DNA from: Leeia aquatica
Lineage (GTDB): Bacteria > Pseudomonadota > Gammaproteobacteria > Burkholderiales > Leeiaceae
Reading direction: 5' to 3'
Assembly (NCBI RefSeq): GCF_012641365.1
Contig: NZ_JABAIM010000001.1
Coordinates: 1,240,001-1,304,000, forward strand
Length of the DNA: 64,000 nt
Within the stretch, counting starts at the first letter, position 1, and each line of letters begins with the position of its first letter. The notes below the pieces were generated by a model. The model saw only the letters and a program-made list of their open reading frames with translations. It was not told the origin of the DNA and did not search any database. This document shows positions 7,926-16,116 of the stretch, one piece after another. A program made the translations under genes and the position numbers.

Positions 7926-10157
7926 ATGGTTTCTGTTGCACACCCTTTAGCCCATTCCGAGCAGCCACTATCGGCGGCCCTGGCAGAGCGCCTGGCGGCG
8001 CTGGAGGAGCGCTTCACCCCGGCGGAGCGTGCCACCATTGAAGCCGCGGCGCAGGTGGCGGAAACCCTGTACCGCGACCATCTGCACCCGGTCACCACCC
8101 TGCCCCTGCTGCAGCATGCGGTGGCCACCGCCATGATGGTGGCCGACCTGCGGCTGGACCACGAGGCCATCGCGGCAGCCCTGCTGTTTGCGGCGCCGGA
8201 CTATCTGGTCAACTGGGAAGTGACGCTGGCGGATTTTGGCCCCGATGTGCACAAGCTGATCGACGGGCTGAGCAAGGTGCGCCAACTCCCCCTGCTGGCC
8301 GAGAGCAACCGCAGCGACCCCCGCCTGGCCGGTCAGCAGATCGAAGTCATGCGCAAGATGATGCTGGCGATGGTGGAGGATGTGCGGGTGGTGCTGGTCA
8401 AGCTGGCCTGGCGTACCCAGACCATGCACGGCCTGAAGTATGCCGACCCGGAACAACAGGTTCACATTGCCCGCGAGACCATGGACCTGTTTGCTCCGCT
8501 GGCCAACCGGCTGGGTATCTGGCAGGTGAAGTGGGAACTGGAAGACCTCTCTTTCCGCTATCTGGAGCCCGCCCGTTACAAGAAGATTGCCCAGCTGCTG
8601 GATGAAAAACGCCTGCAGCGGGAAGCCTACATCACCGATGTGCTCAACCAGCTACGGCATGAGCTGGCGCAAGCGGGCATTGAAGGTGATGTTGCCGGGC
8701 GGCCCAAGCACATCTACAGCATCTGGAAAAAGATGCAGAAGAAGCGGCTGGAATTCCACGAGCTGTACGACATCCGTGCCGTGCGCATTCTGGTACCCAC
8801 CATTCGCGACTGCTACACCATTCTCGGCATCGTCCATCACCTGTGGCGACCGATCCCGGGGCAGTTCGACGACTACATCTCGCACCCCAAGGGCAACTTC
8901 TACCGCTCCTTGCATACCGCTGTCATCGGGCCGCAGGAAAAAGGCATGGAAGTGCAGATTCGCACCTTCGACATGCACCAGCATGCCGAGATGGGCGTGG
9001 CGGCCCACTGGCGATACAAGGAAGGCGGGCGTGGGGACGCCGGTTACGAAGAAAAGATCGCCTGGCTACGGCAACTGCTGGCGTGGCGCGATGAAATCGG
9101 CCATGAGGATGAAAGCAGCGATGAAGGCCCACCCGAGCTGGTGGAGCAGTTCAAGAACGAGCTGTTCCGCGACACCGTTTACGTGCTGACTCCGCAAGGC
9201 CGGGTGATCGACCTGCCCGGTGGGGCCAGCCCCATCGACTTTGCCTACGCGCTGCATACCGACCTTGGCCACCGCTGCCGAGGCGCCAAGGTCAACGGTC
9301 ATATCGTGCCGCTGACCTACGCGCTGCAGAATGGCGACCGCGTGGAGATTCTGGCCGCCAAGGAGGGTGGCCCCAGCCTCGACTGGCTGCGTCACGGCTT
9401 GCTGAAGTCCAGCAAGGCCAATGCCAAGGTGCGGCAATGGCTCAAGCAGCAGCATCTGGACGTGCTGATCGAGCAAGGTCGGCAGCTGTACGAGAAGGTT
9501 CGCCTCAAGCACCACAGCCATCTGGAACTGGAAACCCTGGCTGGCCGCCTGGGATTCCGCAAGCCGGAAGACCTGTTTGCCGCCATCGGACGCGGCGAGC
9601 TGGGACCGAAGGCGCTGGGCGATGCCATCCAGACCCTGCCGGTCACCAGCAGCGAGCCAGAAGAGGCCACCGTCACGGTAGAAGACCTGATCCGCCGCAG
9701 CAAGGCGGGTGACAATGCCCAAGGCATCCTGATCGAGGGTGTCGATAACCTGATGACGGTACTGGCCAAGTGCTGCAAACCAGTGATGGGGGACGAAGTG
9801 GTGGGCTATGTCACGCGAGGGCGCGGCATCTCCATCCACCGCAAAGGCTGCAAGGCGCTGGAACGACTCGTCGCCAGCTGCCCGGAGCGGATGATCGCCG
9901 CCAACTGGGGCCAGCTGCGCGACGCACGCTTCCCGGTAGACGTGGTGGTGGAGGCACAGGACCGTAATGGCTTGCTGCGTGACGTGTCAGAAGCGTTTAG
10001 CCGCGACAAGACCCATATTACAGCGGCGCAGACCCTGTCCCACCAAGGCGGCGCCACCCTGCGCTTTACCGTGGAGATCCTGAGCCTGGAGCAACTGCGC
10101 CACCTGCTGGCGCAGCTCTCCAGCGTGCCGGGTGTCATCCGCGCCAGCCGCCGTTAA
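7926..10157 (+). CDS. relA: GTP pyrophosphokinase RelA, synthetase-only form
   Basis: Ribosome-associated (p)ppGpp synthetase of the stringent response, 743 residues. Domains in order: N-terminal HD-like domain (about 60-200), synthetase domain (about 240-370, with GRPKHIYSIWKKM, ELYDIRAVRI and DDYISHPKGNFYRSLHT), TGS (about 415-475), helical and Cys-containing region (LAKCCKPVMGDEVVGYVTRGRGISIHRKGC) and a C-terminal ACT domain. The hydrolase HD motif is lost: the expected His-Asp pair reads AAPDY. The catalytic loop is FDD, the RelA pattern rather than the FKD of bifunctional SpoT. Hydrolysis must therefore come from a SpoT encoded elsewhere. The ATG has no strong ribosome site, suggesting coupling to the upstream CDF gene. 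Confidence 0.95.
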   Translation: MVSVAHPLAHSEQPLSAALAERLAALEERFTPAERATIEAAAQVAETLYRDHLHPVTTLPLLQHAVATAMMVADLRLDHEAIAAALLFAAPDYLVNWEVTLADFGPDVHKLIDGLSKVRQLPLLAESNRSDPRLAGQQIEVMRKMMLAMVEDVRVVLVKLAWRTQTMHGLKYADPEQQVHIARETMDLFAPLANRLGIWQVKWELEDLSFRYLEPARYKKIAQLLDEKRLQREAYITDVLNQLRHELAQAGIEGDVAGRPKHIYSIWKKMQKKRLEFHELYDIRAVRILVPTIRDCYTILGIVHHLWRPIPGQFDDYISHPKGNFYRSLHTAVIGPQEKGMEVQIRTFDMHQHAEMGVAAHWRYKEGGRGDAGYEEKIAWLRQLLAWRDEIGHEDESSDEGPPELVEQFKNELFRDTVYVLTPQGRVIDLPGGASPIDFAYALHTDLGHRCRGAKVNGHIVPLTYALQNGDRVEILAAKEGGPSLDWLRHGLLKSSKANAKVRQWLKQQHLDVLIEQGRQLYEKVRLKHHSHLELETLAGRLGFRKPEDLFAAIGRGELGPKALGDAIQTLPVTSSEPEEATVTVEDLIRRSKAGDNAQGILIEGVDNLMTVLAKCCKPVMGDEVVGYVTRGRGISIHRKGCKALERLVASCPERMIAANWGQLRDARFPVDVVVEAQDRNGLLRDVSEAFSRDKTHITAAQTLSHQGGATLRFTVEILSLEQLRHLLAQLSSVPGVIRASRR

Positions 10158-10162
10158 CGCAG

Positions 10163-10184
10163 GGGGCGCGTTGTGACGCGCCCC
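10163..10184. terminator. GC-rich hairpin between convergent relA and cutC
   Basis: GGGGCGCG, a six-base loop TTGTGA, then CGCGCCCC: a perfect 8-bp stem between two converging stops. There is no T-run on either side, so a classical intrinsic terminator is not proved; it may be a bidirectional pause or RNA 3'-end stabiliser. Confidence 0.5.
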
Positions 10185-10191
10185 GCACTGC

Positions 10192-10944
10192 TCAGCGCAG
10201 GGCCTCCCGCAAGGCCAGCAAGGAAGCCGCACTGGTTTCCGGGCGGCCATACTCCGGCGGGCGCAAGCTGCCACCCATGAATACGCGCGGATTACGATAT
10301 TGCATCGGGCTATCGCACCACCCCATGGCGGCCACGTGGATTTCGCTGATGCCTGCGCCATAGCCGGTCAGCAGCGGTAACAGCCGTGGCGCGCTACGCT
10401 CTACACCCCCGCCCGGCATGATGCTGATGCGCCCTGCCGCCCGCACCAGCAGCTGCTGCAGCAAGGGTGCACCTTCAAAGGCGCTGGCCTCCTGCCCGGA
10501 GGTCAGCACGCGGGACACCCCCAGTTCGATCAAATCATCCAGCGCCGCAAATGGGTCGCGGCACATGTCGAAGGCACGATGGAACGTCACCGGCAAGCCG
10601 CCAGCCTGCTCCATCAAGATACGACAGCGCGTCACATCCACATCGCCTTCCGGTGTCAGGATACCGAACACCACCCCGTTCGCCCCGGCCTGCCGTGCGG
10701 CTTCCACATCCAGGCACATGGCTCGGAATTCATCCTCGCTGTAGCAGAAATCACCGCCGCGTGGCCGGATCATCACCATCAGGCCCAGTTCAACGGCTTC
10801 GCGCACTGCCCGGATCATGCCCAGAGAGGGGGTGGTGCCCCCTTCCAGCAGGTTGTCGCACAGCTCCACCCGCTGCGCCCCCCCGGCTGCAGCCGCCCGA
10901 GCCGACGCCACGGAATCCAGACAGACTTCGATTTGCAATGTCAT
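10192..10944 (-). CDS. cutC: CutC family protein (copper homeostasis)
   Basis: A 250-residue TIM-barrel protein of the CutC family, linked to copper homeostasis in E. coli although its biochemical role is unsettled. Family blocks are present: IEVCLDSVASARAAAAGGAQRVELCDNLLEGGTTPS, MIRPRGGDFCYS, FHRAFD, RVLTSGQ and IMPGGGV. ATG 10944 is chosen over an upstream in-frame ATG because AGGAG lies eight bases before it and the family starts with this beta-strand. It is downstream of the amidotransferase and binding-protein genes on the same strand, separated from the latter by about 180 bases. Confidence 0.92.
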   Translation of the reverse strand: MTLQIEVCLDSVASARAAAAGGAQRVELCDNLLEGGTTPSLGMIRAVREAVELGLMVMIRPRGGDFCYSEDEFRAMCLDVEAARQAGANGVVFGILTPEGDVDVTRCRILMEQAGGLPVTFHRAFDMCRDPFAALDDLIELGVSRVLTSGQEASAFEGAPLLQQLLVRAAGRISIMPGGGVERSAPRLLPLLTGYGAGISEIHVAAMGWCDSPMQYRNPRVFMGGSLRPPEYGRPETSAASLLALREALR

Positions 10945-11121
10945 GCACCCTGCTCCTGTATCTTTGCCATTCGCAAAGGCCACAGTCTGCGCCAGACCGC
11001 AGGCCCACCTGAACTGAATTCACGGCCCGTCGTACGGCGTGTTGCAACAGGGCGACACTGGTCTCAAACGCCCGCCTGCTGCAGGCGACCATGCCGTTGC
11101 CAGCACGACCGCCTGCCCTGC

Positions 11122-12255
11122 TTAGCGCACCACCGATACCGGCTTCCACTGTCCGGACTGGTATTGCTTGACGGTAACTGCGGCGTGTTTGATATCCCCG
11201 TTCGGATCAAACTCCACCGGGCCGATCACACCACTCATCTTCAGCTTGGCCAGGAAAGGCAGATAACGTGCAGGCTCCGTGGAGTCTGCCGCCTTCATGG
11301 CGTGTGCCAATGCCATGACCGCATCGTAGGCATACGGCGCATAAATATTGACCTCCACGCCGAAACGGGCCTTGAAGCGCTTGTAGAAATCCGCGCCTTT
11401 GCTCATCTTGTCCGCCGGCAGCCCCGCCTCGGTACAGTACACCCGGCTGTCCAGCACATTGCCGGACAGCTCGATCATGTCGCTGGAGCAGGCACCATCC
11501 CCCAGCACCAGATTGGCCTTCATCCCCAGGCGACGCATTTGCTGCAGCAAGGGTGCCGCCGTCGCATCCATGCCACCGTAGACGATGACATCCGGGTTCT
11601 TGCTGCGGATGGCGGTTAATACAGCCATCCAGTCTGTCGTCTTTTCCGTGCCATACTCCCGTGCCACCACGCTGGCAGGCGAACCTTGCAGCGACTTCTC
11701 CACCTCGGCCACCAGACCCTGCCCATAGGCAGAACGGTCGTCAATCAAGGCAAAGCGTTTGCCCTTGAGCGTCTGGAACGAAAAACGCCCCATCGCGCCA
11801 CCCTGCTGCTCATCATTGGCGACCAGACGGAAGGTGGTTTTGAAACCTTGCCGGGTGTACTTGGGGTTGGTGGCGGAGGGGCTGATCTGCGGAATGCCCG
11901 CATCCGAATAGATGCGGGATGCCGGAATGCTGGCGCCAGAGGTTTCGTGCCCGACGACCCCATTCACCTTCATGTCGACCAGCTTTTGCGCCACGATGGT
12001 GGCGGTGCGCGGGTCGGCCACATCGTCCTCCGACACCAGCTCCCAGCGTACCGGCTGCCCGCCAATACGCCACCCCATCTTGTTGAGGTCTTCAATCGCC
12101 AGGCGGGCACCATTGTCGATGTCTTTGCCTGCCCGTGAAATCGGGCCGGTCAAGGGCGAGGCCTGGCCAATCCGGACCAGGGTGTCTGCACTGACGGCCG
12201 GCATTCCGGCCAGCAACAGTACGCCCAAAGCCGTCTGCGTGATCTTGCGGTTCAT
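11122..12255 (-). CDS. Branched-chain amino-acid-type ABC transporter substrate-binding protein (LivK-like)
   Basis: A periplasmic binding protein of 377 residues. The N-terminal signal peptide MNRKITQTALGVLLLAGMPA is followed by cleavage near AVSA-D. The mature part matches the Leu/Ile/Val-binding family: RIGQASPLTGPISRAGKDIDNG, VNGVVGHETSGASIPASRIY and PQISPSATNPKYT, then FRLVANDEQQG, ending with DPNGDIKHAAVTVKQYQSGQW. GGAGAAGGAGA precedes the ATG. No permease or ATPase genes are adjacent, so it must use a transporter encoded elsewhere or act as a sensor. The gene 42 bases upstream is a glutamine-amidotransferase-like hydrolase, which could suggest amino-acid or amide scavenging. Confidence 0.93.
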   Translation of the reverse strand: MNRKITQTALGVLLLAGMPAVSADTLVRIGQASPLTGPISRAGKDIDNGARLAIEDLNKMGWRIGGQPVRWELVSEDDVADPRTATIVAQKLVDMKVNGVVGHETSGASIPASRIYSDAGIPQISPSATNPKYTRQGFKTTFRLVANDEQQGGAMGRFSFQTLKGKRFALIDDRSAYGQGLVAEVEKSLQGSPASVVAREYGTEKTTDWMAVLTAIRSKNPDVIVYGGMDATAAPLLQQMRRLGMKANLVLGDGACSSDMIELSGNVLDSRVYCTEAGLPADKMSKGADFYKRFKARFGVEVNIYAPYAYDAVMALAHAMKAADSTEPARYLPFLAKLKMSGVIGPVEFDPNGDIKHAAVTVKQYQSGQWKPVSVVR

Positions 12256-12297
12256 GTGTGTCTCCTTCTCCGTGGTTTACAGGTTGATCCTGCTTGT

Positions 12298-13074
12298 TTA
12301 TGCGACTGCGGTCCGCTGCTGCTGCCGTTCTCGGCAGGCCGCACCAAACGTGGTAAAGATGTGGGTGGACAAGGCATCCTGGCCCACCAGGGCTTCCGGG
12401 TGCCATTGCACCGCCAGATTGAAACCGGGGGCCGAGGCATCACAAAAGGCCTCAATCAGCCCATCCGGCGCCACCGCTTCCACCGTCAGCCCGGCTCCCA
12501 GCACGGCCACACCCTGTTCATGCAGGGAATTCACGCGGACCTCGTCCACGGCACACCCGCGCTGCAATATTCCGCCTTGCCGCAAGCGCACCGAGTGACT
12601 GAGGGCATACCAATCGGCCAACGGCCGGCTGTGATCCCCCTCGCGGTGGTCCAGCGCGCCCGGCTGCTCATGCACCGCCGGATGCAGCGTGCCGCCATAG
12701 GCCACATTCATTTCCTGAAAGCCGCGGCAAATGGCCAGCAGCGGGATGCCGCGCGCAATGATGCGGGGAATCAACCGCAGTACTGCCTGATCCCGCTCCT
12801 CATCCTCCAGGGTGCCTGCCGGGGCGGGGGCCGCCCCATAACAAGCAGGGGCCACGTTTGAGGCACTGCCGGTCAGAACCACGCCGTCCACTTCCTCCAG
12901 CAGGCACGCATCCAGCCCTTCCGGCATGCCAACCGGCCACAGCCAGGGCAAGCCTTCGGCAAACTGCTGCACCGCACGCACATAGCTGTGCGACACCGAG
13001 TTGGCGGCATGGTGGCGATAGACGATCCGGTCACTGCATATGGCAATGCGGGGCAAGGCGGTGGGCATGGACAT
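12298..13074 (-). CDS. Class I glutamine amidotransferase-like hydrolase (PuuD/peptidase C26 family)
   Basis: A 258-residue cytoplasmic enzyme related to gamma-glutamyl-GABA hydrolase PuuD. The nucleophile Cys116 sits in AICRGFQEMNVAYGGTL and the His225-Glu227 pair in QWHPEAL; the start region carries the family block ICSDRIVYRHHAANSVSHSYV. The substrate is probably a gamma-glutamyl amide; no other putrescine-pathway gene is nearby, so PuuD itself is not claimed. Divergent from a LysR regulator, which often controls its neighbour, and 42 bases upstream of the LivK-like gene on the same strand. Confidence 0.88.
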   Translation of the reverse strand: MSMPTALPRIAICSDRIVYRHHAANSVSHSYVRAVQQFAEGLPWLWPVGMPEGLDACLLEEVDGVVLTGSASNVAPACYGAAPAPAGTLEDEERDQAVLRLIPRIIARGIPLLAICRGFQEMNVAYGGTLHPAVHEQPGALDHREGDHSRPLADWYALSHSVRLRQGGILQRGCAVDEVRVNSLHEQGVAVLGAGLTVEAVAPDGLIEAFCDASAPGFNLAVQWHPEALVGQDALSTHIFTTFGAACRERQQQRTAVA

Positions 13075-13109
13075 GCTCTACGGGTATCTGGATGGTGTAA
13101 TGAAAACAG

Positions 13110-13126
13110 TCCGCGGCATTTGCGGA
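13110..13126. promoter_or_regulatory. Candidate LysR operator dyad
   Basis: TCCGC, seven bases, GCGGA: a perfect interrupted dyad in the 96-base gap between the divergent amidotransferase-like gene and the LysR gene. LysR regulators usually bind such dyads in the shared upstream region. The motif is seen; binding is inference. Confidence 0.4.
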
Positions 13127-13170
13127 AAGCCATTACAATCGAAAGCTGCTTTTGCACAGGACGCAAAACC

Positions 13171-14076
13171 ATGGATCAGATCGTTGCACTTCGCAGCCTG
13201 CTGCAAGTGGTGCAGCATGGCAGTTTCTCGGCGGCGGCCCGGTCGCTGTCGGTCGCAGTATCCTCCCTCACCCGGCAGATTGACGGCCTGGAGCGGGATC
13301 TGGGAACGCGCTTGCTGATCCGCTCCACCCACGGCTTGCATTTGACGGAAGCCGGTGAGTGGCTGCTGCAGAAATCACGGCTGCCGCTGATGGACGTAGA
13401 AGCCGCCCTGCAGCAGGTGAGCGCTCTGGATCAAGCTTTGCAGGGCCGCATCAAGCTGACGGCCCCACTCAATTTCGGGCGTCGCCTGCTGCCGCCGCTG
13501 CTGGTCAGCTTTCTGCAGCAGCATCCTGCCGTCGAGATTGACCTCAGGCTGTCCGATCACTACCAACGGATCGCGCTGGAAGGTTTTGACATGGGCATCC
13601 GTGTGGGACAACAGCACGACCCGGATCTGCTGGTGTTCCCGGCTACCGCCCACCGCCCCATCCTGTGCGCCAGCCCCGACTACCTATCGCGCCACGGTAC
13701 CCCAGCGGAGGCCCGTGACCTGCACCAGCATGCTTGCCTGCCGCAGATCGTGCTCGACCAGCCTGCGAGCTGGACCCTGCTGGTGAACGGAGAAGCCTGG
13801 AAGTTTGTACCCCGTGGCCCGCTGCAGTCGGATCGCTCAGAGGTCTTGTATGAGGCCGCGTGTGCCGGCCTTGGCATCGCGGACATGCCGTACTGGCTGG
13901 CGAGTGAGGCTTTGCAACAAAGTCGGCTCGTGCAAGTATTGCCCCAGCATCCTTTGCTATCCCCACTCGGCGATCAGGTTTACATCGTGATCCCGCCGCA
14001 CCGTCGGCAGTCTCCCCGGGTGCGTGCACTGCGTGATCATTTGCTGCTGCATCTGGCCAAGGTGGATGATGCCTGA
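13171..14076 (+). CDS. LysR family transcriptional regulator
   Basis: 302 residues. The N-terminal winged helix-turn-helix is MDQIVALRSLLQVVQHGSFSAAARSLSVAVSSLTRQIDGLERDLG, typical of the CrgA/DsdC-like group, followed by a linker helix and the two-lobe effector-binding domain from about residue 90 (GRIKLTAPLNFGRRLLPPLL). The frame is open further upstream, but ATG 13171 is the start that gives the canonical LysR beginning. Divergent from the amidotransferase-like/LivK pair, which it probably regulates. Effector unknown. Confidence 0.92.
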   Translation: MDQIVALRSLLQVVQHGSFSAAARSLSVAVSSLTRQIDGLERDLGTRLLIRSTHGLHLTEAGEWLLQKSRLPLMDVEAALQQVSALDQALQGRIKLTAPLNFGRRLLPPLLVSFLQQHPAVEIDLRLSDHYQRIALEGFDMGIRVGQQHDPDLLVFPATAHRPILCASPDYLSRHGTPAEARDLHQHACLPQIVLDQPASWTLLVNGEAWKFVPRGPLQSDRSEVLYEAACAGLGIADMPYWLASEALQQSRLVQVLPQHPLLSPLGDQVYIVIPPHRRQSPRVRALRDHLLLHLAKVDDA

Positions 14077-14198
14077 GCTCGCTCACCGGCCACGCCGGAT
14101 CGGATTGTCGCTACGTCCGCAACAACTGACTGGTAGATCAGGTTTTTTTCCTGCTTTTTCTGGTTGAAGCTGTTGCAACTGCGCTACAATCCGGCACG

Positions 14199-15524
14199 AT
14201 GCATTTTTCAGAACTTGGTTTAAGCGAAGAGATCATGCGTGCGATAGCCGATCAAGGCTACGACGCACCGACTCCTATTCAGGCGGCGGCCATTCCGGCC
14301 GTCATGGGCGGTCGCGACCTGTTGGCCGCGGCACAGACCGGTACCGGCAAGACCGCAGCGTTCACGCTGCCGATGCTCAACCGGCTTCGGCCCTACGGCA
14401 ACACCAGCCCCTCGCCTGCCCGTCACCCCCTGCGCGCGTTGATCCTGACGCCCACCCGTGAGTTGGCCGATCAGGTGTTTGCCAACGTACAGAGCTACAG
14501 CAAATACCTGCCGCTGCGCTGCACGGTGGCTTTCGGTGGCGTTGCCATGCCGCCGCAGACCACCGCGCTGCGCAATGGCGTCGAGATCCTGGTGGCCACC
14601 CCAGGCCGTTTGCTGGACCATATCCAGCAAAAGAACGTGCAGCTCAACCAGGTCGAGTTCCTGGTACTGGATGAAGCCGACCGCATGCTGGACATGGGCT
14701 TCATTGACGACATCAAGCGCCTGATGGGCATGCTGCCTGCCAAGCGCCAGAATCTGCTGTTCTCGGCCACCTTCTCGCCGGAAATCAAGGCGCTGGCTGA
14801 TCAGCTGCTGGATAACCCGCAAGTGGTGGAAGTGGCACGCCGCAACGCCACCAATGCCAATGTGACCCAGCTGCTGTACAAGATGAAAGAGGAGCAGCGC
14901 TATCCGCTGCTGCTCAAGCTGCTCAAGCATCACGACATCCAGCAGGTGCTGATTTTTGCCCGCACCAAGCAGACCACCGAGCGACTGGCCCGCCAGTTGC
15001 AACGGGACCGGGTGTCGGCCGTCTCCATTCATGGTGACAAGACCCAGCAGGCCCGTCTCGAATCGCTGGCCGCCTTCAAGGAAGGTCGCGCACTGGTGAT
15101 GGTCGCCACCGACGTGGCCGCACGCGGGCTGGACATTGACCTGCTGCCCTTCGTCATCAACTACGAGCTGCCCAACACGCCGGAAGACTATGTACACCGC
15201 ATTGGTCGTACCGGTCGGGCGGGTGCGCTGGGTACCGCCATCTCGCTGTCCGCACCGGATGATGAACGGTCGCTGGCCAATATCGAAAAGCTGATCAAGC
15301 AGCCGCTGTCGCAGCAAGACAGCGACAGCCTGCTGGCACCGCCGCCTCGCCCGGTTCGGGAAGTGGTCAGTGAAGGCCGCCGCGAGCGTAGCCGGGACAG
15401 CGATGGTCCGCCCGAGCTCAGCAACTGGCCCACCACACCGCGCCGCGATCGCACCCCACAGATCGCAGCCTTGTTCCTGCCGCCACAACGCGTGGTCAGC
15501 CCGGATACGGGCGACACCGCCTGA
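14199..15524 (+). CDS. rhlE: DEAD-box ATP-dependent RNA helicase RhlE
   Basis: A 441-residue helicase acting in RNA remodelling and ribosome maturation or RNA decay. Q motif and helicase motifs are in order: [60 protein letters not shown], then [24 protein letters not shown] and [10 protein letters not shown]. The basic C-terminal tail is short. No Shine-Dalgarno sequence precedes the ATG, and a TACAAT hexamer ends eight bases before it, so the mRNA may be leaderless. The next gene starts five bases after the stop. Confidence 0.95.
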   Translation: MHFSELGLSEEIMRAIADQGYDAPTPIQAAAIPAVMGGRDLLAAAQTGTGKTAAFTLPMLNRLRPYGNTSPSPARHPLRALILTPTRELADQVFANVQSYSKYLPLRCTVAFGGVAMPPQTTALRNGVEILVATPGRLLDHIQQKNVQLNQVEFLVLDEADRMLDMGFIDDIKRLMGMLPAKRQNLLFSATFSPEIKALADQLLDNPQVVEVARRNATNANVTQLLYKMKEEQRYPLLLKLLKHHDIQQVLIFARTKQTTERLARQLQRDRVSAVSIHGDKTQQARLESLAAFKEGRALVMVATDVAARGLDIDLLPFVINYELPNTPEDYVHRIGRTGRAGALGTAISLSAPDDERSLANIEKLIKQPLSQQDSDSLLAPPPRPVREVVSEGRRERSRDSDGPPELSNWPTTPRRDRTPQIAALFLPPQRVVSPDTGDTA

Positions 15525-15529
15525 TCTGC

Positions 15530-15988
15530 ATGTCCAAGGTGGACCCTGCGCTGTTGGCACAGCTGCGGCAGATACCCCTGCTGCAGGCCATGCAGTTGCA
15601 GGTAATCCAGGCGGACATGGACGGCATCCACTTCAGCGCGCCGCTGGCAGCCAACCGCAATGATAAAGGCACCGCTTTTGCCGGTAGCCTGGCCAGCCTT
15701 CTGACCCTGTCCGGCTGGGCCATGACCACACTACAGGCCCGGCACGCCGGCTTTGATCTGGCGGTGGCGGTCAGCCATAGTGAACTGCGCTATCTCCTGC
15801 CGGTCACCGATACCCTGCAGATCGTCTGCCCGCCCCCCACTCCTGAAGCCCTGCATCACTTCCTGCACGCCCTGCAACACAAAGGGCGAGGCCGCCTGCC
15901 GCTGGAAAGCCAGGCGCTGACGGCAGACCGCCGCGTCGCGGCCTGCCACCTTGGTCAGTTTGCGGCCTTCCCTCGCCCACACGCCTGA
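15530..15988 (+). CDS. Putative hot-dog thioesterase (YiiD C-terminal domain-like)
   Basis: A 152-residue single-domain protein. The segment FSAPLAANRNDKGTAFAGSLASLLTLSGWAMTTL followed by VAVSHSELRYLLPVTDTL matches the thioesterase domain found at the C-terminus of YiiD/FabY-like proteins. Substrate unknown. It begins five bases after rhlE with no clear ribosome-binding site, so translation is probably coupled to rhlE. No acetyltransferase half is present. Alternative: a non-catalytic hot-dog protein. Confidence 0.75.
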   Translation: MSKVDPALLAQLRQIPLLQAMQLQVIQADMDGIHFSAPLAANRNDKGTAFAGSLASLLTLSGWAMTTLQARHAGFDLAVAVSHSELRYLLPVTDTLQIVCPPPTPEALHHFLHALQHKGRGRLPLESQALTADRRVAACHLGQFAAFPRPHA

Positions 15989-16116
15989 GCCTTCCCTGTC
16001 CGGAATGACAGGTCCCCACGGCTAGCGCTTTTCGCCATGCTGCCGACGGATTATTGTTAGGAAGCAGTCGCCCGGTGTGGCGCGGTTAACGGCTTAGGGA
16101 TGCAACACAATTTTTC

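Noticed and set aside
12988-13170. N-terminal extension of the LysR gene
   Set aside because: The extension has no LysR features and would overlap the divergent gene; the conserved helix-turn-helix starts at 13171.
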